The notes: a model not told the origin generated them from the sequence alone. A DNA stretch of 64,000 bases from Chloroflexota bacterium (GCA_016234485.1 JACRBL010000038.1:1-64000), one strand, 5' to 3'. Positions 16,047 to 24,690 are shown, numbered from the stretch's first letter. Made by a program: numbers and translations.

Positions 16047-17537
16047 ATGCTCACCAACGTCATCATCTACTTCTTTTATGGCCTGGCGTTTTTCTGCATG
16101 GGATTATTGGTCGCGCTCGAGGGCGGACGTTCTTCGGACGAGCGATTAAGAAAAGCATTACGCCCGCTCTACGGTTTCGGCCTCGTCCACGGCATTCACG
16201 AATTTCTGCGGATGTTCGACGAGATATTAAAAGAAATGGGACACGTCAGCCACCCCTGGCTTGTAGGCGTGGAACTCATCATGCTGGCCTTCTCGTTCCT
16301 CTCGCTGGCGGCCTTCGGCAGTTTCCTGCTTTCCAAAACCGAAACGGCGCAACGCGTCAGCCTGATCGTGCCGCTGGCGCTCGAAGCCATTTGGGTCTTT
16401 GGGCTGGCCTATTTCCTTGGCCAATACTCGCACAAGGAAATACTGGCCGTGGCCGACGCGTGGACGCGCTACGTCCTCGCCATCCCTGCCAGCATTCTGG
16501 CCGCGGTGGGGCTGGTGGCCCAGCAACGCGCCTTCCGCCGCGCGGGCCTCGTCCGCTTTGGGCAGGATAGTTTGTGGGCCGCGGTGGCCTTCGCCTGGTA
16601 TGGCCTGGTGGGACAATTCTTCGTCGCGCCCAGCCCGCTCTTCCCCTCGAACATCGTCAATATCGAACTCTTTCGCCAATTGTTCGGCTTTCCGATTCAA
16701 ATTTTCCGTGCCATCACGGCCAGCGCGGCCGCGTTCTTCGTGATCCGATTCATGCGCGCCTTCCAGGTGGAGACCGAAGCCAAGATCGAGGAACTGAAAG
16801 AGGCGCGCCTGCAGGAAGCCGAACAACGCGAAGCCCTACGCGGGGAATTATTTCGACGTGTGGTCAGCGCGCAAGAATCGGAACGTCAACGCATCGCGCG
16901 CGATCTGCACGACGAGACCGGTCAATCGTTGACCGCGATCGGGCTCGGCCTGCGCGGGCTTGGCAACACGCTGACGAAGAATCCTGCCCTCGCCGCCGAC
17001 ACGTTGCACCGTCTCGAAGCGCTCACCTCCGATTCGCTCTCCGAACTCCAACGTCTCATCGCCGACCTGCGTCCCTCGCACCTCGACGATCTCGGCCTGC
17101 CCGCCGCGCTGCGCTGGTACGCGGGCAAAGTCGCGGAGCGGACGGGACTCAAAATCCGCGTGGACATCTTCGGCGAGGAGCGTCCCGTTTCCGAGTCGTC
17201 CAAGATCGCCACCTTCCGCATCGTGCAAGAGGCGCTCAACAACACCATTAAGCACGCGAGCGCCACGAGCGTCTTCGTGCAACTTTCCTACGAGAATCAC
17301 GGAATCCACATTTCCATGCGCGATGACGGGAACGGCTTCGACCCCGACCTGATTAAGATGCGCCAAACCAGCCGTCCCTCGCTGGGACTGGCGGGTATGC
17401 GCGAACGCGCCTCCCTGCTGGGCGGGACGGTGTTCCTGCAATCGGGGCCAGGGCAGGGCACGTTGATCGAGGCAAAAATCCCCTATTCGCACGAAAGCGA
17501 GGCGCACGATGACGATTCGTCTGTTGCTGGTGGATGA
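16047..17537 (+). CDS. Membrane sensor histidine kinase, NarL/DegS type
   Basis: 496 residues. About seven hydrophobic helices fill residues 1-235. A cytoplasmic coiled coil then leads to the HisKA_3 dimerisation segment with the phospho-acceptor His in RIARDLHDETGQSLTAIGLGL. The HATPase domain shows N-box-like EALNNTIKHA, DDGNGFD, LGLAGMRERASLLGG and GTLIEAKIP. No PAS or periplasmic sensor domain is present, so sensing is probably by the membrane region. It overlaps the response regulator gene by 29 bases, so the two form a pair. No clear ribosome site precedes 16047. Confidence 0.9.
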   Translation: MLTNVIIYFFYGLAFFCMGLLVALEGGRSSDERLRKALRPLYGFGLVHGIHEFLRMFDEILKEMGHVSHPWLVGVELIMLAFSFLSLAAFGSFLLSKTETAQRVSLIVPLALEAIWVFGLAYFLGQYSHKEILAVADAWTRYVLAIPASILAAVGLVAQQRAFRRAGLVRFGQDSLWAAVAFAWYGLVGQFFVAPSPLFPSNIVNIELFRQLFGFPIQIFRAITASAAAFFVIRFMRAFQVETEAKIEELKEARLQEAEQREALRGELFRRVVSAQESERQRIARDLHDETGQSLTAIGLGLRGLGNTLTKNPALAADTLHRLEALTSDSLSELQRLIADLRPSHLDDLGLPAALRWYAGKVAERTGLKIRVDIFGEERPVSESSKIATFRIVQEALNNTIKHASATSVFVQLSYENHGIHISMRDDGNGFDPDLIKMRQTSRPSLGLAGMRERASLLGGTVFLQSGPGQGTLIEAKIPYSHESEAHDDDSSVAGG

Positions 17538-18159
17538 CCATGCCGTCGTCCGTTCGGGCTTGCGGATGTTGCTCGCCAGCGAGGCCGACGTGGAAATCGT
17601 CGGGGAGGCGGGAAGCGGCTCGGAGGCAGTGTCCGCCGCGGGGTCCGCGCGACCGAACGTCATCCTGATGGATATCGGCCTGCCCGACATGACAGGCATC
17701 GAGGCCGCGCGTCTCATCAAATCGAAGTTCCCCAATATTTTCATCGTGGCGTTGACGATCCACGAGGACGAGGAATATTTTTTCAAGATGCTGGAAGCGG
17801 GCGCTTCGGGTTATGTGCCGAAACGCGCCGCGCCCGAGGAACTGCTGACAGCCATTCGTGCCGCTTCGAGGGGCGAGGTGTATTTGTATCCGTCGCTGGC
17901 GAAATTGCTGGTGAAGGATTATCTCTCGCAGGAGCGCCAGCAGGAGAACAAACCCCTGCTGGATGGCTTGACCGAACGCGAGCAGGAGGTACTGTCCCTG
18001 CTAGCCGAGGGCGCCACCAACGACGAGATCGCGAAGTCGCTGGTGATCAGCCCGAAGACGGTGGAGCGCCATCGCGAGAATATCATGCACAAGTTGAATT
18101 TGCACTCGCGCGCCGAGTTGGTGAGGTATGCGATTCGGAAGGGGATTATTAAGGCGTAG
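17509..18159 (+). CDS. LuxR/NarL-family response regulator
   Basis: 216 residues. Receiver domain with DD at 8-9, phospho-acceptor Asp in VILMDIGLPDMTG and Lys in YVPKRA; C-terminal LuxR helix-turn-helix LTEREQEVLSLLAEGATNDEIAKSLVISPKTVERHRENIMHKL. It is the cognate partner of the kinase it overlaps. Targets are unknown; the electron-transfer operon starts 240 bases downstream and is a reasonable candidate by proximity only. Confidence 0.95.
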   Translation: MTIRLLLVDDHAVVRSGLRMLLASEADVEIVGEAGSGSEAVSAAGSARPNVILMDIGLPDMTGIEAARLIKSKFPNIFIVALTIHEDEEYFFKMLEAGASGYVPKRAAPEELLTAIRAASRGEVYLYPSLAKLLVKDYLSQERQQENKPLLDGLTEREQEVLSLLAEGATNDEIAKSLVISPKTVERHRENIMHKLNLHSRAELVRYAIRKGIIKA

Positions 18160-18228
18160 GCGGGTAGTTAGATAGTTGGAAAGTTCCGTAGTTTGTTAGT
18201 CTGGCCTGCCTGTTGGCAGGCCTTTTTT
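18160..18228 (+). terminator. Short-word tract followed by terminator
   Basis: GGGTAGTTAGATAGTTGG-type tract (18160-18200), then the perfect hairpin GGCCTGCC-TGTT-GGCAGGCC at 18203-18222 with TTTTTT. Confidence 0.8.
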
Positions 18229-18239
18229 GTTGGGACAAC

Positions 18240-18330
18240 TCCCCCAACCTAGCCTGGGGAAGGCGTGGGGCATCGCTCCCATGTTCACGCGTGGGGGATT
18301 CGCCTGCGGACGCGAAAAAGATGGGGGAGC
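18240..18330. repeat. C/G-rich imperfect palindrome
   Basis: CTCCCCCAACCTAGCC on the left and GATGGGGGAGCGCCC on the right enclose smaller GC hairpins. It is intergenic; a relative of the C/G-rich elements at 2.8, 3.3 and 6.4 kb. Confidence 0.45.
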
Positions 18331-18398
18331 GCCCGAATTTACTTCTCATTAGGATAAGCCTAAACTAAGGGTGAAAGTTCACAGAAAAGGAGAATGCC

Positions 18399-18518
18399 AT
18401 GAACGCCTTTGAAACCATTTTTACCCTGTTCGTCTTCCGACTGATCCTGCCCTTTGGGGCGCTTCTCCTGCTCGGCGAGTGGATCCGCAGTCGCGAACCC
18501 CGCCGATTTGGAATGTGA
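18399..18518 (+). CDS. 39-residue single-span membrane peptide at the head of the electron-transfer operon
   Basis: MNAFETIFTLFVFRLILPFG, then ALLLLGEWIRSREPRRFGM. ATG at 18399 follows AAAAGGAGAATGCC, a good ribosome site. One hydrophobic helix with a basic C-terminal end (positive-inside topology with the C-terminus in the cytoplasm). The next gene starts 5 bases after its stop, and its ribosome site GAGG overlaps this stop codon, so the two are coupled. The size suggests an accessory or assembly subunit of the membrane complex encoded downstream. No homologue is recognised. Confidence 0.65.
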   Translation: MNAFETIFTLFVFRLILPFGALLLLGEWIRSREPRRFGM

Positions 18519-18523
18519 GGTGG

Positions 18524-18865
18524 ATGATGGAATGGATTAACTCCGTTCTTGTTGTACTGGCTGGGCTGGGATTGCGCCTCGCGATCCCGATCGGCATCAC
18601 CCTCCTGGCGGTGTACGTTCTCCACAAGGTGGACGTGCGCTGGCAGGAGGAAGCCGCGCAAATGCCCGCGCAGGTGGATGGGGATAAGCCCCATTGCTGG
18701 GATATCAACGCCTGCCCCGCGGAAAAAGTGAAAGATTGCCCCGTCCCCGCTTCCCCTGAACCTTGCTGGCAAATGCATCGCCAATCAAACGGCTATCTCG
18801 CCGAGGCCTGCCTCAATTGCCAGGTATTTCACCAGGCGCCCATCCCTGCGCCCATTCACGCTTAA
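18524..18865 (+). CDS. Membrane-anchored cysteine-rich (CW...C) protein
   Basis: 113 residues from MMEWINS (GTGAGG just upstream). One transmembrane helix (residues ~5-30), then a soluble domain with six cysteines in the pattern HCW-x4-AC-x6-DC-x7-PCW-x13-C-x2-C. Paired CW motifs with a final CxxC are known from small metal- or redox-associated domains of anaerobes. Next in the same operon is a multiheme cytochrome, so electron transfer or cofactor delivery is plausible. Family and metal are not determined. Confidence 0.65.
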   Translation: MMEWINSVLVVLAGLGLRLAIPIGITLLAVYVLHKVDVRWQEEAAQMPAQVDGDKPHCWDINACPAEKVKDCPVPASPEPCWQMHRQSNGYLAEACLNCQVFHQAPIPAPIHA

Positions 18866-18875
18866 TGGAGGAACC

Positions 18876-19865
18876 ATGTTCAAACGTCTCGAACGTCTCA
18901 TCGTAGCCCTCATGTTTGCCCTGCTCGCCGCGGGCGCGACCATGATCATTGCCAGCGCGCAGGACGCGACTCCGCCGGTTGTCGGCGCGCAGGGAGAAGG
19001 TAAAGAACCGTGCGCGGGCTGTCACGCCGAATACCAGACATCCTGGCAGGCCGGCCTGCACGGACAGGCTGGCGACGACCCGATCTTCGTTGCCGCGTGG
19101 GAAGAACAAGGCAAACCTGGCGCGTGCCTCGTCTGCCACGTGACGGGATACGACCCCGCCACCGCCACCTGGACCGCGGACGGAATCACCTGCGACGCGT
19201 GCCACACTACCCCCGAAGAACACCCCAAGGCGCCCTCCAGCGTGGATCGTTCGCCCGACCTGTGCGGACGCTGTCACAGCGACACGCGTTTCGGCTGGCA
19301 GGACTGGCAGGGAAGCACTCACTACCAGCGCGGTATGGACTGCGCCGTCTGCCACGATCCGCATAGCGCGTCTTTGAAACATCTCCCTGTTGCGGAAGGC
19401 GCGACCGAAACAACGTCCGACCCCTCGCAACTTTGTATCAACTGCCACAAAGAAGTGAGCATGGAATTCCCCTACTCGCAACATCACGAGCAGGGCGTCT
19501 CTTGCGTGCAATGCCACGTGGAACACATGGAAGACCAGGAACGCGAGCCGCACTCCATGCCCGATCACTCCTTCCAGGCCAGCTTGAAGACCTGCAACAC
19601 CTGTCACGCGGACCAGATGCACGGTCCCACCAGCGCCGCGTCCGTTCCCACGGGTGAGACCGCCGCGCCCGTCGAGACTGAAGCGGCTCCCGTCGTGGTG
19701 GAACCGGCCCCCGCCGAAGTGAGTCCCGAGCCCGCGCCCGTCAGCCCGATCGGCTATGCGGGTCTCGCTGGGTTGGTCGGCCTGGCGGCTGGCATGGTGT
19801 TGGCTCCCTGGCTCGAGCGCTTCTATCATCGTGTGTCCAAGCATCACCACGAGGAGGAGTCATGA
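18876..19865 (+). CDS. Octaheme c-type cytochrome, membrane anchored
   Basis: 329 residues; ATG after GGAGGAACC. N-terminal signal/anchor (MFKRLERLIVALMFALLAAGATMII), then eight CxxCH haem-binding motifs between residues 46 and 244 (CAGCH, CLVCH, CDACH, CGRCH, CAVCH, CINCH, CVQCH, CNTCH). A Pro/Ala-rich spacer follows, then a C-terminal transmembrane helix and a His-rich tail. It would carry electrons on the outer face of the membrane. The stop overlaps the next start (ATGA). In NrfBCD-type systems such a cytochrome exchanges electrons with the Fe-S and NrfD subunits. No nitrite reductase catalytic subunit (NrfA) is present here. The terminal donor or acceptor is unknown. Confidence 0.85.
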   Translation: MFKRLERLIVALMFALLAAGATMIIASAQDATPPVVGAQGEGKEPCAGCHAEYQTSWQAGLHGQAGDDPIFVAAWEEQGKPGACLVCHVTGYDPATATWTADGITCDACHTTPEEHPKAPSSVDRSPDLCGRCHSDTRFGWQDWQGSTHYQRGMDCAVCHDPHSASLKHLPVAEGATETTSDPSQLCINCHKEVSMEFPYSQHHEQGVSCVQCHVEHMEDQEREPHSMPDHSFQASLKTCNTCHADQMHGPTSAASVPTGETAAPVETEAAPVVVEPAPAEVSPEPAPVSPIGYAGLAGLVGLAAGMVLAPWLERFYHRVSKHHHEEES

Positions 19866-20641
19866 GCGAGATCAATTTTTCCCGACGCGATTTCCTGAAG
19901 TTGACAGCCTTCGGCGCGGCGGCCATCGCGGGAACCCGCCTGGTAAAAGAGGTGGGCGCATCTGGGGCGGTCCAGGGAGGCGAGCATCAATGGGCGATGG
20001 TCATTGACCAGTCCAAATGCACGGGATGCGGTTACTGCACGCTGGCCTGCCAGGCGCACAACGACACAAACCATGAATGGAACGTGGTGACACAAGTGAA
20101 CGATGTGGGCCAACACCACGTCTTCCTGCCCCGCCCGTGTATGCACTGTGAACATGCCCCTTGCGTGGAAGTCTGCATGGTGGGCGCGAGCTACTACCGC
20201 GACGACGGCATCGTGATGATGGACTACGACAAGTGCATCGGCTGTCGGTATTGCGAAGCCGCCTGCCCCTACCAGGCGCGCGTCTTCAACTGGGAGACCT
20301 TCGAAGGCCCCAACCCCGCTGTCCCCGAATGGGGCGAACCCGAAGTGGAACGATGCCCGCGCGGCGTGCCAGAGAAATGCTCCTTCTGCTACCATCGCAT
20401 TGACCGCGGCCTTTCGCTCGGCCTCACCCCCGGCGTGGACGCGGACGCGACCCCCTCCTGCGTGAACGCCTGCCCCACCCACGCGCGCATCTTCGGCGAT
20501 TTGAACGATCCCGAATCGGAAGTGAGCAAAGCGCTCAAGGAGCATGTCTCGTATCGCTTGCGCGATGACCTTGCCACGGGCGCGCGCGTTTACTACCTGC
20601 CCGCGGACGCACATGAAATGGACTTGGAGGCGGAATCATGA
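19862..20641 (+). CDS. Tat-exported 4x[4Fe-4S] ferredoxin subunit (NrfC/DmsB-like)
   Basis: 259 residues. Twin-arginine signal SRRDFLKLTAFGAAAIAG at the N-terminus. Four cysteine clusters: CTGCGYCTLAC, CMHCEHAPCVEVC, CIGCRYCEAACPY, and CSFCYHR with CVNACP. This is the four-cluster electron-wire subunit of molybdopterin/NrfD-type complexes, placed on the outer side of the membrane by the Tat signal. It overlaps both neighbours by ATGA, so strict co-translation is expected. It should pass electrons between the octaheme cytochrome and the NrfD quinone site. Confidence 0.9.
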   Translation: MSEINFSRRDFLKLTAFGAAAIAGTRLVKEVGASGAVQGGEHQWAMVIDQSKCTGCGYCTLACQAHNDTNHEWNVVTQVNDVGQHHVFLPRPCMHCEHAPCVEVCMVGASYYRDDGIVMMDYDKCIGCRYCEAACPYQARVFNWETFEGPNPAVPEWGEPEVERCPRGVPEKCSFCYHRIDRGLSLGLTPGVDADATPSCVNACPTHARIFGDLNDPESEVSKALKEHVSYRLRDDLATGARVYYLPADAHEMDLEAES

Positions 20642-21894
20642 TCGCCAACCTTCGCTCTAAATTCTCGCTGAATGCCTGGGCGCTCTGGCTGGGTTTCCTC
20701 GGCCTCATGCTCGCCATCGGCCTCACCAGCGGCATCATCGTCTTCTGGAAGGGACTCATCGTCACCAACCTGACCGACCTCGTGCCGTGGGGCTTGTGGA
20801 TCACGCTTGACCTCTCGTCCATCGCGCTGAGCGCGGGCGCGTTCAGCCTGTGCGCGGCGGTTTACCTGATCGGCCTGAAACGCTACGAGCCTGTGGCGCG
20901 CACCGCCACCTTCATCGGCCTGATCGGGTACACGATGGCGATGCTCTCGCTGATCCTCGACATTGGCCGCCCCGACCGTTTCTGGCACGCGCTGGTGTAT
21001 TGGAACACGCACTCCCTGCTCTGGGAAGTGACCATGTGCGTCTGTCTCTATCTCACCGTTTTGCTTCTCGAAACCATGCCCATCCTCGCCACCTTTGAAT
21101 GGCTGAAGAACCGCTTCCCCAAACTGGCGGCAATGATGAGCCGCGTCCATCACTACGCGCCGTACCTCGCCATTGCGGGCTTGTGTCTCTCCATGCTTCA
21201 CCAATCCTCGCTGGGCGCGGTGTATGGCGTGTTGAAGGCCCGCCCGTTTTGGTACAAACCTGAGATGGCTGTCCTCTTCATGTTCTCGGCCATTCTCGGC
21301 GGCATTTCGATGACGGTCTTCGCCTCGATGCTCTCCTCTCGCCTGACCCCCCGCGCCCGCGTCAACGACTCGACCCTGGAGCGCGTCGCGCATTTCATCG
21401 GCTGGGCGCTCGTCCCGTACCTTTACTTCCGTGCCTGGGACTGGCTTGCGATGACGTACACGCATCACCCCGGACGTTCAGAGGGACTCGCCCTCATCAC
21501 GAGCGGACCACTCTCCTTCAACTTTTGGGTGGGCGAGATCATCCTCGGAACCATCGTCCCGATGATCCTGCTGCTCAAGCAGACCACGCGTCAAAACCGC
21601 TTCTGGCGGATGGTGGCCCTCCTGCTGGTGGTGGGAGGCGTGGTGGCCTATCGCTGGGACGTGAACCTGAGCGGCTTCCTCGTGGTCGTCTCGTACCTGC
21701 CTGGCATCCCGACCGTCACCTACGCGTCGTACACACCCTCGCTGATCGAGATCGGCGCGGCCCTCGGCGTGATCGGCTTCGGTCTCACCGCCTTCTCGCT
21801 CGGCGTCCGCTACCTGAAAGTGGTGGATCACCGCTACGCCGCGGAGGAGCATGTGGCTGTGCAGGAAGAAGCGCATGGGAGAGTGCCAGCATAA
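20638..21894 (+). CDS. NrfD-family integral membrane quinone-interacting subunit
   Basis: 418 residues with about ten transmembrane helices. Typical NrfD/PsrC features: a short cytoplasmic N-terminus, TDLVPWGLWITLDLSSIALSAGAF, DIGRPDRFWHALVYWNTHSLLWEV (the conserved Asp/Arg/Trp set near the quinone site) and HHYAPYLAIAGLCLSMLHQSSLG. It exchanges electrons with membrane quinones. The operon ends at a strong terminator just after it. There is no catalytic molybdopterin subunit in the operon, so the complex may be a quinol:cytochrome oxidoreductase rather than a substrate reductase. Confidence 0.9.
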   Translation: MIANLRSKFSLNAWALWLGFLGLMLAIGLTSGIIVFWKGLIVTNLTDLVPWGLWITLDLSSIALSAGAFSLCAAVYLIGLKRYEPVARTATFIGLIGYTMAMLSLILDIGRPDRFWHALVYWNTHSLLWEVTMCVCLYLTVLLLETMPILATFEWLKNRFPKLAAMMSRVHHYAPYLAIAGLCLSMLHQSSLGAVYGVLKARPFWYKPEMAVLFMFSAILGGISMTVFASMLSSRLTPRARVNDSTLERVAHFIGWALVPYLYFRAWDWLAMTYTHHPGRSEGLALITSGPLSFNFWVGEIILGTIVPMILLLKQTTRQNRFWRMVALLLVVGGVVAYRWDVNLSGFLVVVSYLPGIPTVTYASYTPSLIEIGAALGVIGFGLTAFSLGVRYLKVVDHRYAAEEHVAVQEEAHGRVPA

Positions 21895-21963
21895 ACGTAA
21901 AACGTAATTTGTAAAACGTAAAAACCGAGCCAACTTGTAGTGAGTTGGCTCGGTTTGTTTTTT
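21893..21963 (+). terminator. Repeat tract and rho-independent terminator
   Basis: ACGTAAAACGTAATTTG tract, then AAACCGAGCCAACT / AGTTGGCTCGGTTT at 21922-21956 followed by GTTTTTTGG. Confidence 0.9.
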
Positions 21964-22045
21964 GGGGCGGCCTCTTGATTTTAGAGGCGGAATACTGTAA
22001 TATGTGAACTGTAAATTAGCTTTAAACTAACTTCTGGTTCAAATT

Positions 22046-22630
22046 ATGCAAAAAGGCCAGTATTTCGAAGCCATTCTACGGTCGCCCAAGACCGTTTTCA
22101 CCCTCAAGGACATCGTCTTGTTGTGGGGAGAGTCCAGCGCGGGTTCGGTGCGGGTGCGCCTAAATCAATACGTCAGACGCGGCAAATTGTACCGTCTTCG
22201 AAAGGGCTTTTACGTCAAAGATAAGAACTACAACAAGTTGGAGTTCGCCGCGCGGCTCTATCCCCCCGCTTACGTCAGTTTCGAGACCATCCTCGCACGG
22301 GCAGGGCTTATCTTTCAATTCCACGCGCAAATTAGCGTGGCATCCTATTTGACGCGCGAGATCGAAGTGGATGGACAGGCCTATTCGTTCAAGAAGATCA
22401 AAACGTCCCTCCTCACCAATCCGATTGGAGTAGTGAATGAAAATGAAACTTCCTTCGCCACCACAGAGCGGGCGTTTTTAGACACATTCTACATCCACCG
22501 CAATTATCACTTTGACAATCTTAACGGGTTGGACTGGAACAAGGTCTTCAACATGCTTCCGATCTACCAGAATCAAAGCATGGAAAAACGCGTCTGCAGG
22601 CTTTACAAGCAAGTTACGCAAAATGGATAG
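22046..22630 (+). CDS. AbiEi-family antitoxin (type IV toxin-antitoxin)
   Basis: 194 residues. N-terminal winged-helix region (FTLKDIVLLWGESSAGSVRVRLNQYVRRGKLYRLRKGFYV), then the conserved AbiEi body (LYPPAYVSFETILARAGLI, ATTERAFLDTFYI). AbiEi represses its own operon and counteracts the AbiEii nucleotidyltransferase toxin. The gene is intact, but its toxin partner, which begins 6 bases after its stop, is broken. A possible promoter, TTGATT...TGTAAT, lies at about 21974-22000. Composition is AT-richer than the flanking conserved genes. Confidence 0.85.
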   Translation: MQKGQYFEAILRSPKTVFTLKDIVLLWGESSAGSVRVRLNQYVRRGKLYRLRKGFYVKDKNYNKLEFAARLYPPAYVSFETILARAGLIFQFHAQISVASYLTREIEVDGQAYSFKKIKTSLLTNPIGVVNENETSFATTERAFLDTFYIHRNYHFDNLNGLDWNKVFNMLPIYQNQSMEKRVCRLYKQVTQNG

Positions 22631-22636
22631 CAGACC

Positions 22637-23026
22637 ATGAATCTCGATATTTCCACCCACAAGACCATCCTCTTCCAAATCCTCAAGACATCTATTCGGA
22701 TAAGATGTTCGCGCCTTTTCTGGGGTTCAAGGGCGGAACCGCCGCGTTGATGGTCTACGGGCTGGATCGTTTTTCTGTTGATCTCGATTTCGACTTGCTG
22801 GACGAGTCGCAAGAGGAGGTCGTGTTCGAGCGGGTGACGCACATCATCGAAAAATACGGAACCATCCGAGAGGCGAATCGCAAGCGGTTTGGCGTCTTCT
22901 TTACGCTCTCTGACGAAGATAAGGCACGGACGTAAAAATGGAGATCACGGTGGAGCATCACCGTCAACACGCGCCTGCGAAGGTGGTGAAGTTGCCGTTC
23001 TATGAGCCTGAGTGGAAAAAACGTTA
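22637..23026 (+). pseudogene. Decayed AbiEii nucleotidyltransferase toxin
   Basis: The frame opens at ATG 22637 (MNLDISTHKTILFQILK), but one base is missing near 22688. Reading then continues in another frame with the family motif FLGFKGGTAALMVYGLDRFSVDLDFDLL (GG-x-Ala/Leu and D-x-D type nucleotidyltransferase core). A stop follows after KART, and a second shift near 22935 reopens a tail KMEITVEH to a TAG at 23024. The C-terminus is cut off by an ACGTTAAACGTTTAACGT-type repeat. Two frameshifts plus truncation make a functional toxin unlikely unless sequencing errors are to blame. Confidence 0.7.
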
Positions 23027-23046
23027 GACGTTAAACGTTTAACGTT
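23020..23046. repeat. Short-word palindrome (ACGTTAGACGTTAAACG)
   Basis: ACGTTAGACGTTAAACGTTT runs into AACGTT. It terminates the toxin remnant and precedes the ribosome site of the next gene. Confidence 0.55.
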
Positions 23047-23061
23047 GCAAAGGAATTATCC

Positions 23062-24660
23062 ATGACATCCAATCAATACGACGCAATCATCATCGGCGGC
23101 GGGCACAATGGACTTGTGGCTGGCGCGTATCTCGCACGCGCGGGCAAGAAGGTTGTTGTGCTCGAGCGCCGTCCCATCATCGGCGGGGCGGCGGTGACGG
23201 AGGAGATCTTCCCTGGCTACAAGTTCACCGAGTTTTCGTACGTGGTGAGCCTGCTCAGGCCAGAGATCATCCGTGACCTGGAACTGCCGAGGCATGGATT
23301 GAAGATCCTGCCGTTGCCTTCCACGTTCACGCCAATGGACAACGGCGATTACCTCGGCCTGTGGGACGATCACGATCTCACGCGGCAGGAGCTGTATCGT
23401 CATTCGCCCAAGGATGCCGAGGCTTACGACGAGTACTCCCGCGTCATGGCGCGCGCGGCGAAGGCCATCAAGCCGATCATCAATTTGATCCCGCCCGACC
23501 CGTCCTCGATGAGCGTCCGCGATTTGATGGGCTTGCTCAAGGTCGGTCAATACGCGGCCTCGCTCTCCGAAAAAGAACTGTATATGATCGCCAAACTCGC
23601 CACGCAATCTTCGGCGGATTTGCTCGAAGAGTGGTTCGAGACTGACGCGCTAAAAGGGACGAAGGCCGCCAGCGGCATCATCGGCACGTATCTTGGACCG
23701 CGCTCGCCTGGCACGGCGTACGTGTTGCTCCATCACTACATGGGCGAAATTGACGGCGCGTTCCGTGCCTGGGGTTTTGCCAAGAACGGCTCAGGCGGAG
23801 TCAGCGGCTCGATCTTCAACGCCGCGAAGGCGCTTGGGGTGGAGGTCAGAGTCAATAGCGCGGTGAAGCAGGTCAAGGTCAAGGGTGGACGCACTGTGGG
23901 GGTTGTCCTTGAAAATGGCGACGAGATCGAGTCTAAAGTCGTGATGTCCGCCGCCGACCCGAAGCGGACGTTTTTGCAATTTGTGGAGCAGAAACATCTG
24001 CCCGATGATTTTGTCACATCCATTCAACACTTCCGCACGCGCGGCTCGTCGGGCAAGGTCAACATCGCGTTGAGCAAATTGCCGAACTTCACCGCTCTGC
24101 CGTATGAAGGAAATGGCGCGAACTCGGTTTTGCATCGCGGCGCGGTTTCCATCAGCCCAAGCATTGAATACATCGAGCGCGCCTTCGACGACGCGAAGTA
24201 TGGACAGATCTCCAAACACCCGTACATTGACATGATCTTCCCCTCGATGATCGACCCCGATATGGCGCCGCCTGGACATCACGTGATGTCGTGCTTCGTG
24301 CAGTACGCGCCCTACGACATCGAAGGCGGCTGGGACGATACCAAGCGCGACCAACTCGGCGAGGCGGTGATTTCCACCATCGAGCAGTACGCGCCAAACA
24401 TCCGCGAGTGCATCGTGGGGATGCAGGTCATCTCGCCGAAAGATATCGAACGCATTGCGGGCATCACGGGCGGCAACATCTTCCACGGCGAGTTGCTGTT
24501 GCACCAGATCTTTTTCCTGCGTCCCACCCCGCAATGGGCGGACTTCCGCACCCCGCTCAAAGGGTACTACTATGGCGCGAGCGGCGCGCATCCTGGCGGC
24601 GGCGTGATGGGCGCGCCTGGCATGTTGGCCGCGAAGGAAATATTGAAGGATGGGTTTTAG
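23062..24660 (+). CDS. FAD-dependent oxidoreductase, phytoene desaturase/PYROXD2-like (paralogue 1)
   Basis: 532 residues; ATG after AAAGGAATTATCC. N-terminal dinucleotide-binding motif IIIGGGHNGLVAGAYLARAGKKVVVLERR, then GGAAVTEEIFPGYKF; C-terminal FAD-anchoring GYYYGASGAHPGGGVMGAPG. The overall layout matches the NAD(P)/FAD amine-oxidase/phytoene-desaturase superfamily and especially PYROXD2-like proteins. The substrate is unknown; carotenoid desaturation is possible but there are no carotenoid genes nearby. A second paralogue lies at 25733, separated by an AT-rich lipoprotein gene. Confidence 0.85.
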   Translation: MTSNQYDAIIIGGGHNGLVAGAYLARAGKKVVVLERRPIIGGAAVTEEIFPGYKFTEFSYVVSLLRPEIIRDLELPRHGLKILPLPSTFTPMDNGDYLGLWDDHDLTRQELYRHSPKDAEAYDEYSRVMARAAKAIKPIINLIPPDPSSMSVRDLMGLLKVGQYAASLSEKELYMIAKLATQSSADLLEEWFETDALKGTKAASGIIGTYLGPRSPGTAYVLLHHYMGEIDGAFRAWGFAKNGSGGVSGSIFNAAKALGVEVRVNSAVKQVKVKGGRTVGVVLENGDEIESKVVMSAADPKRTFLQFVEQKHLPDDFVTSIQHFRTRGSSGKVNIALSKLPNFTALPYEGNGANSVLHRGAVSISPSIEYIERAFDDAKYGQISKHPYIDMIFPSMIDPDMAPPGHHVMSCFVQYAPYDIEGGWDDTKRDQLGEAVISTIEQYAPNIRECIVGMQVISPKDIERIAGITGGNIFHGELLLHQIFFLRPTPQWADFRTPLKGYYYGASGAHPGGGVMGAPGMLAAKEILKDGF

Positions 24661-24690
24661 AGAGTAGAGAGTAGAGAACAGAGAGTAGTA
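24658..24690. repeat. AGAGAGTAG-type direct repeat tract
   Basis: GAGAGTAGAGAGTAGAGAAC followed by AGAGAGTAG, between the oxidoreductase stop and the lipoprotein ATG. Confidence 0.6.
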
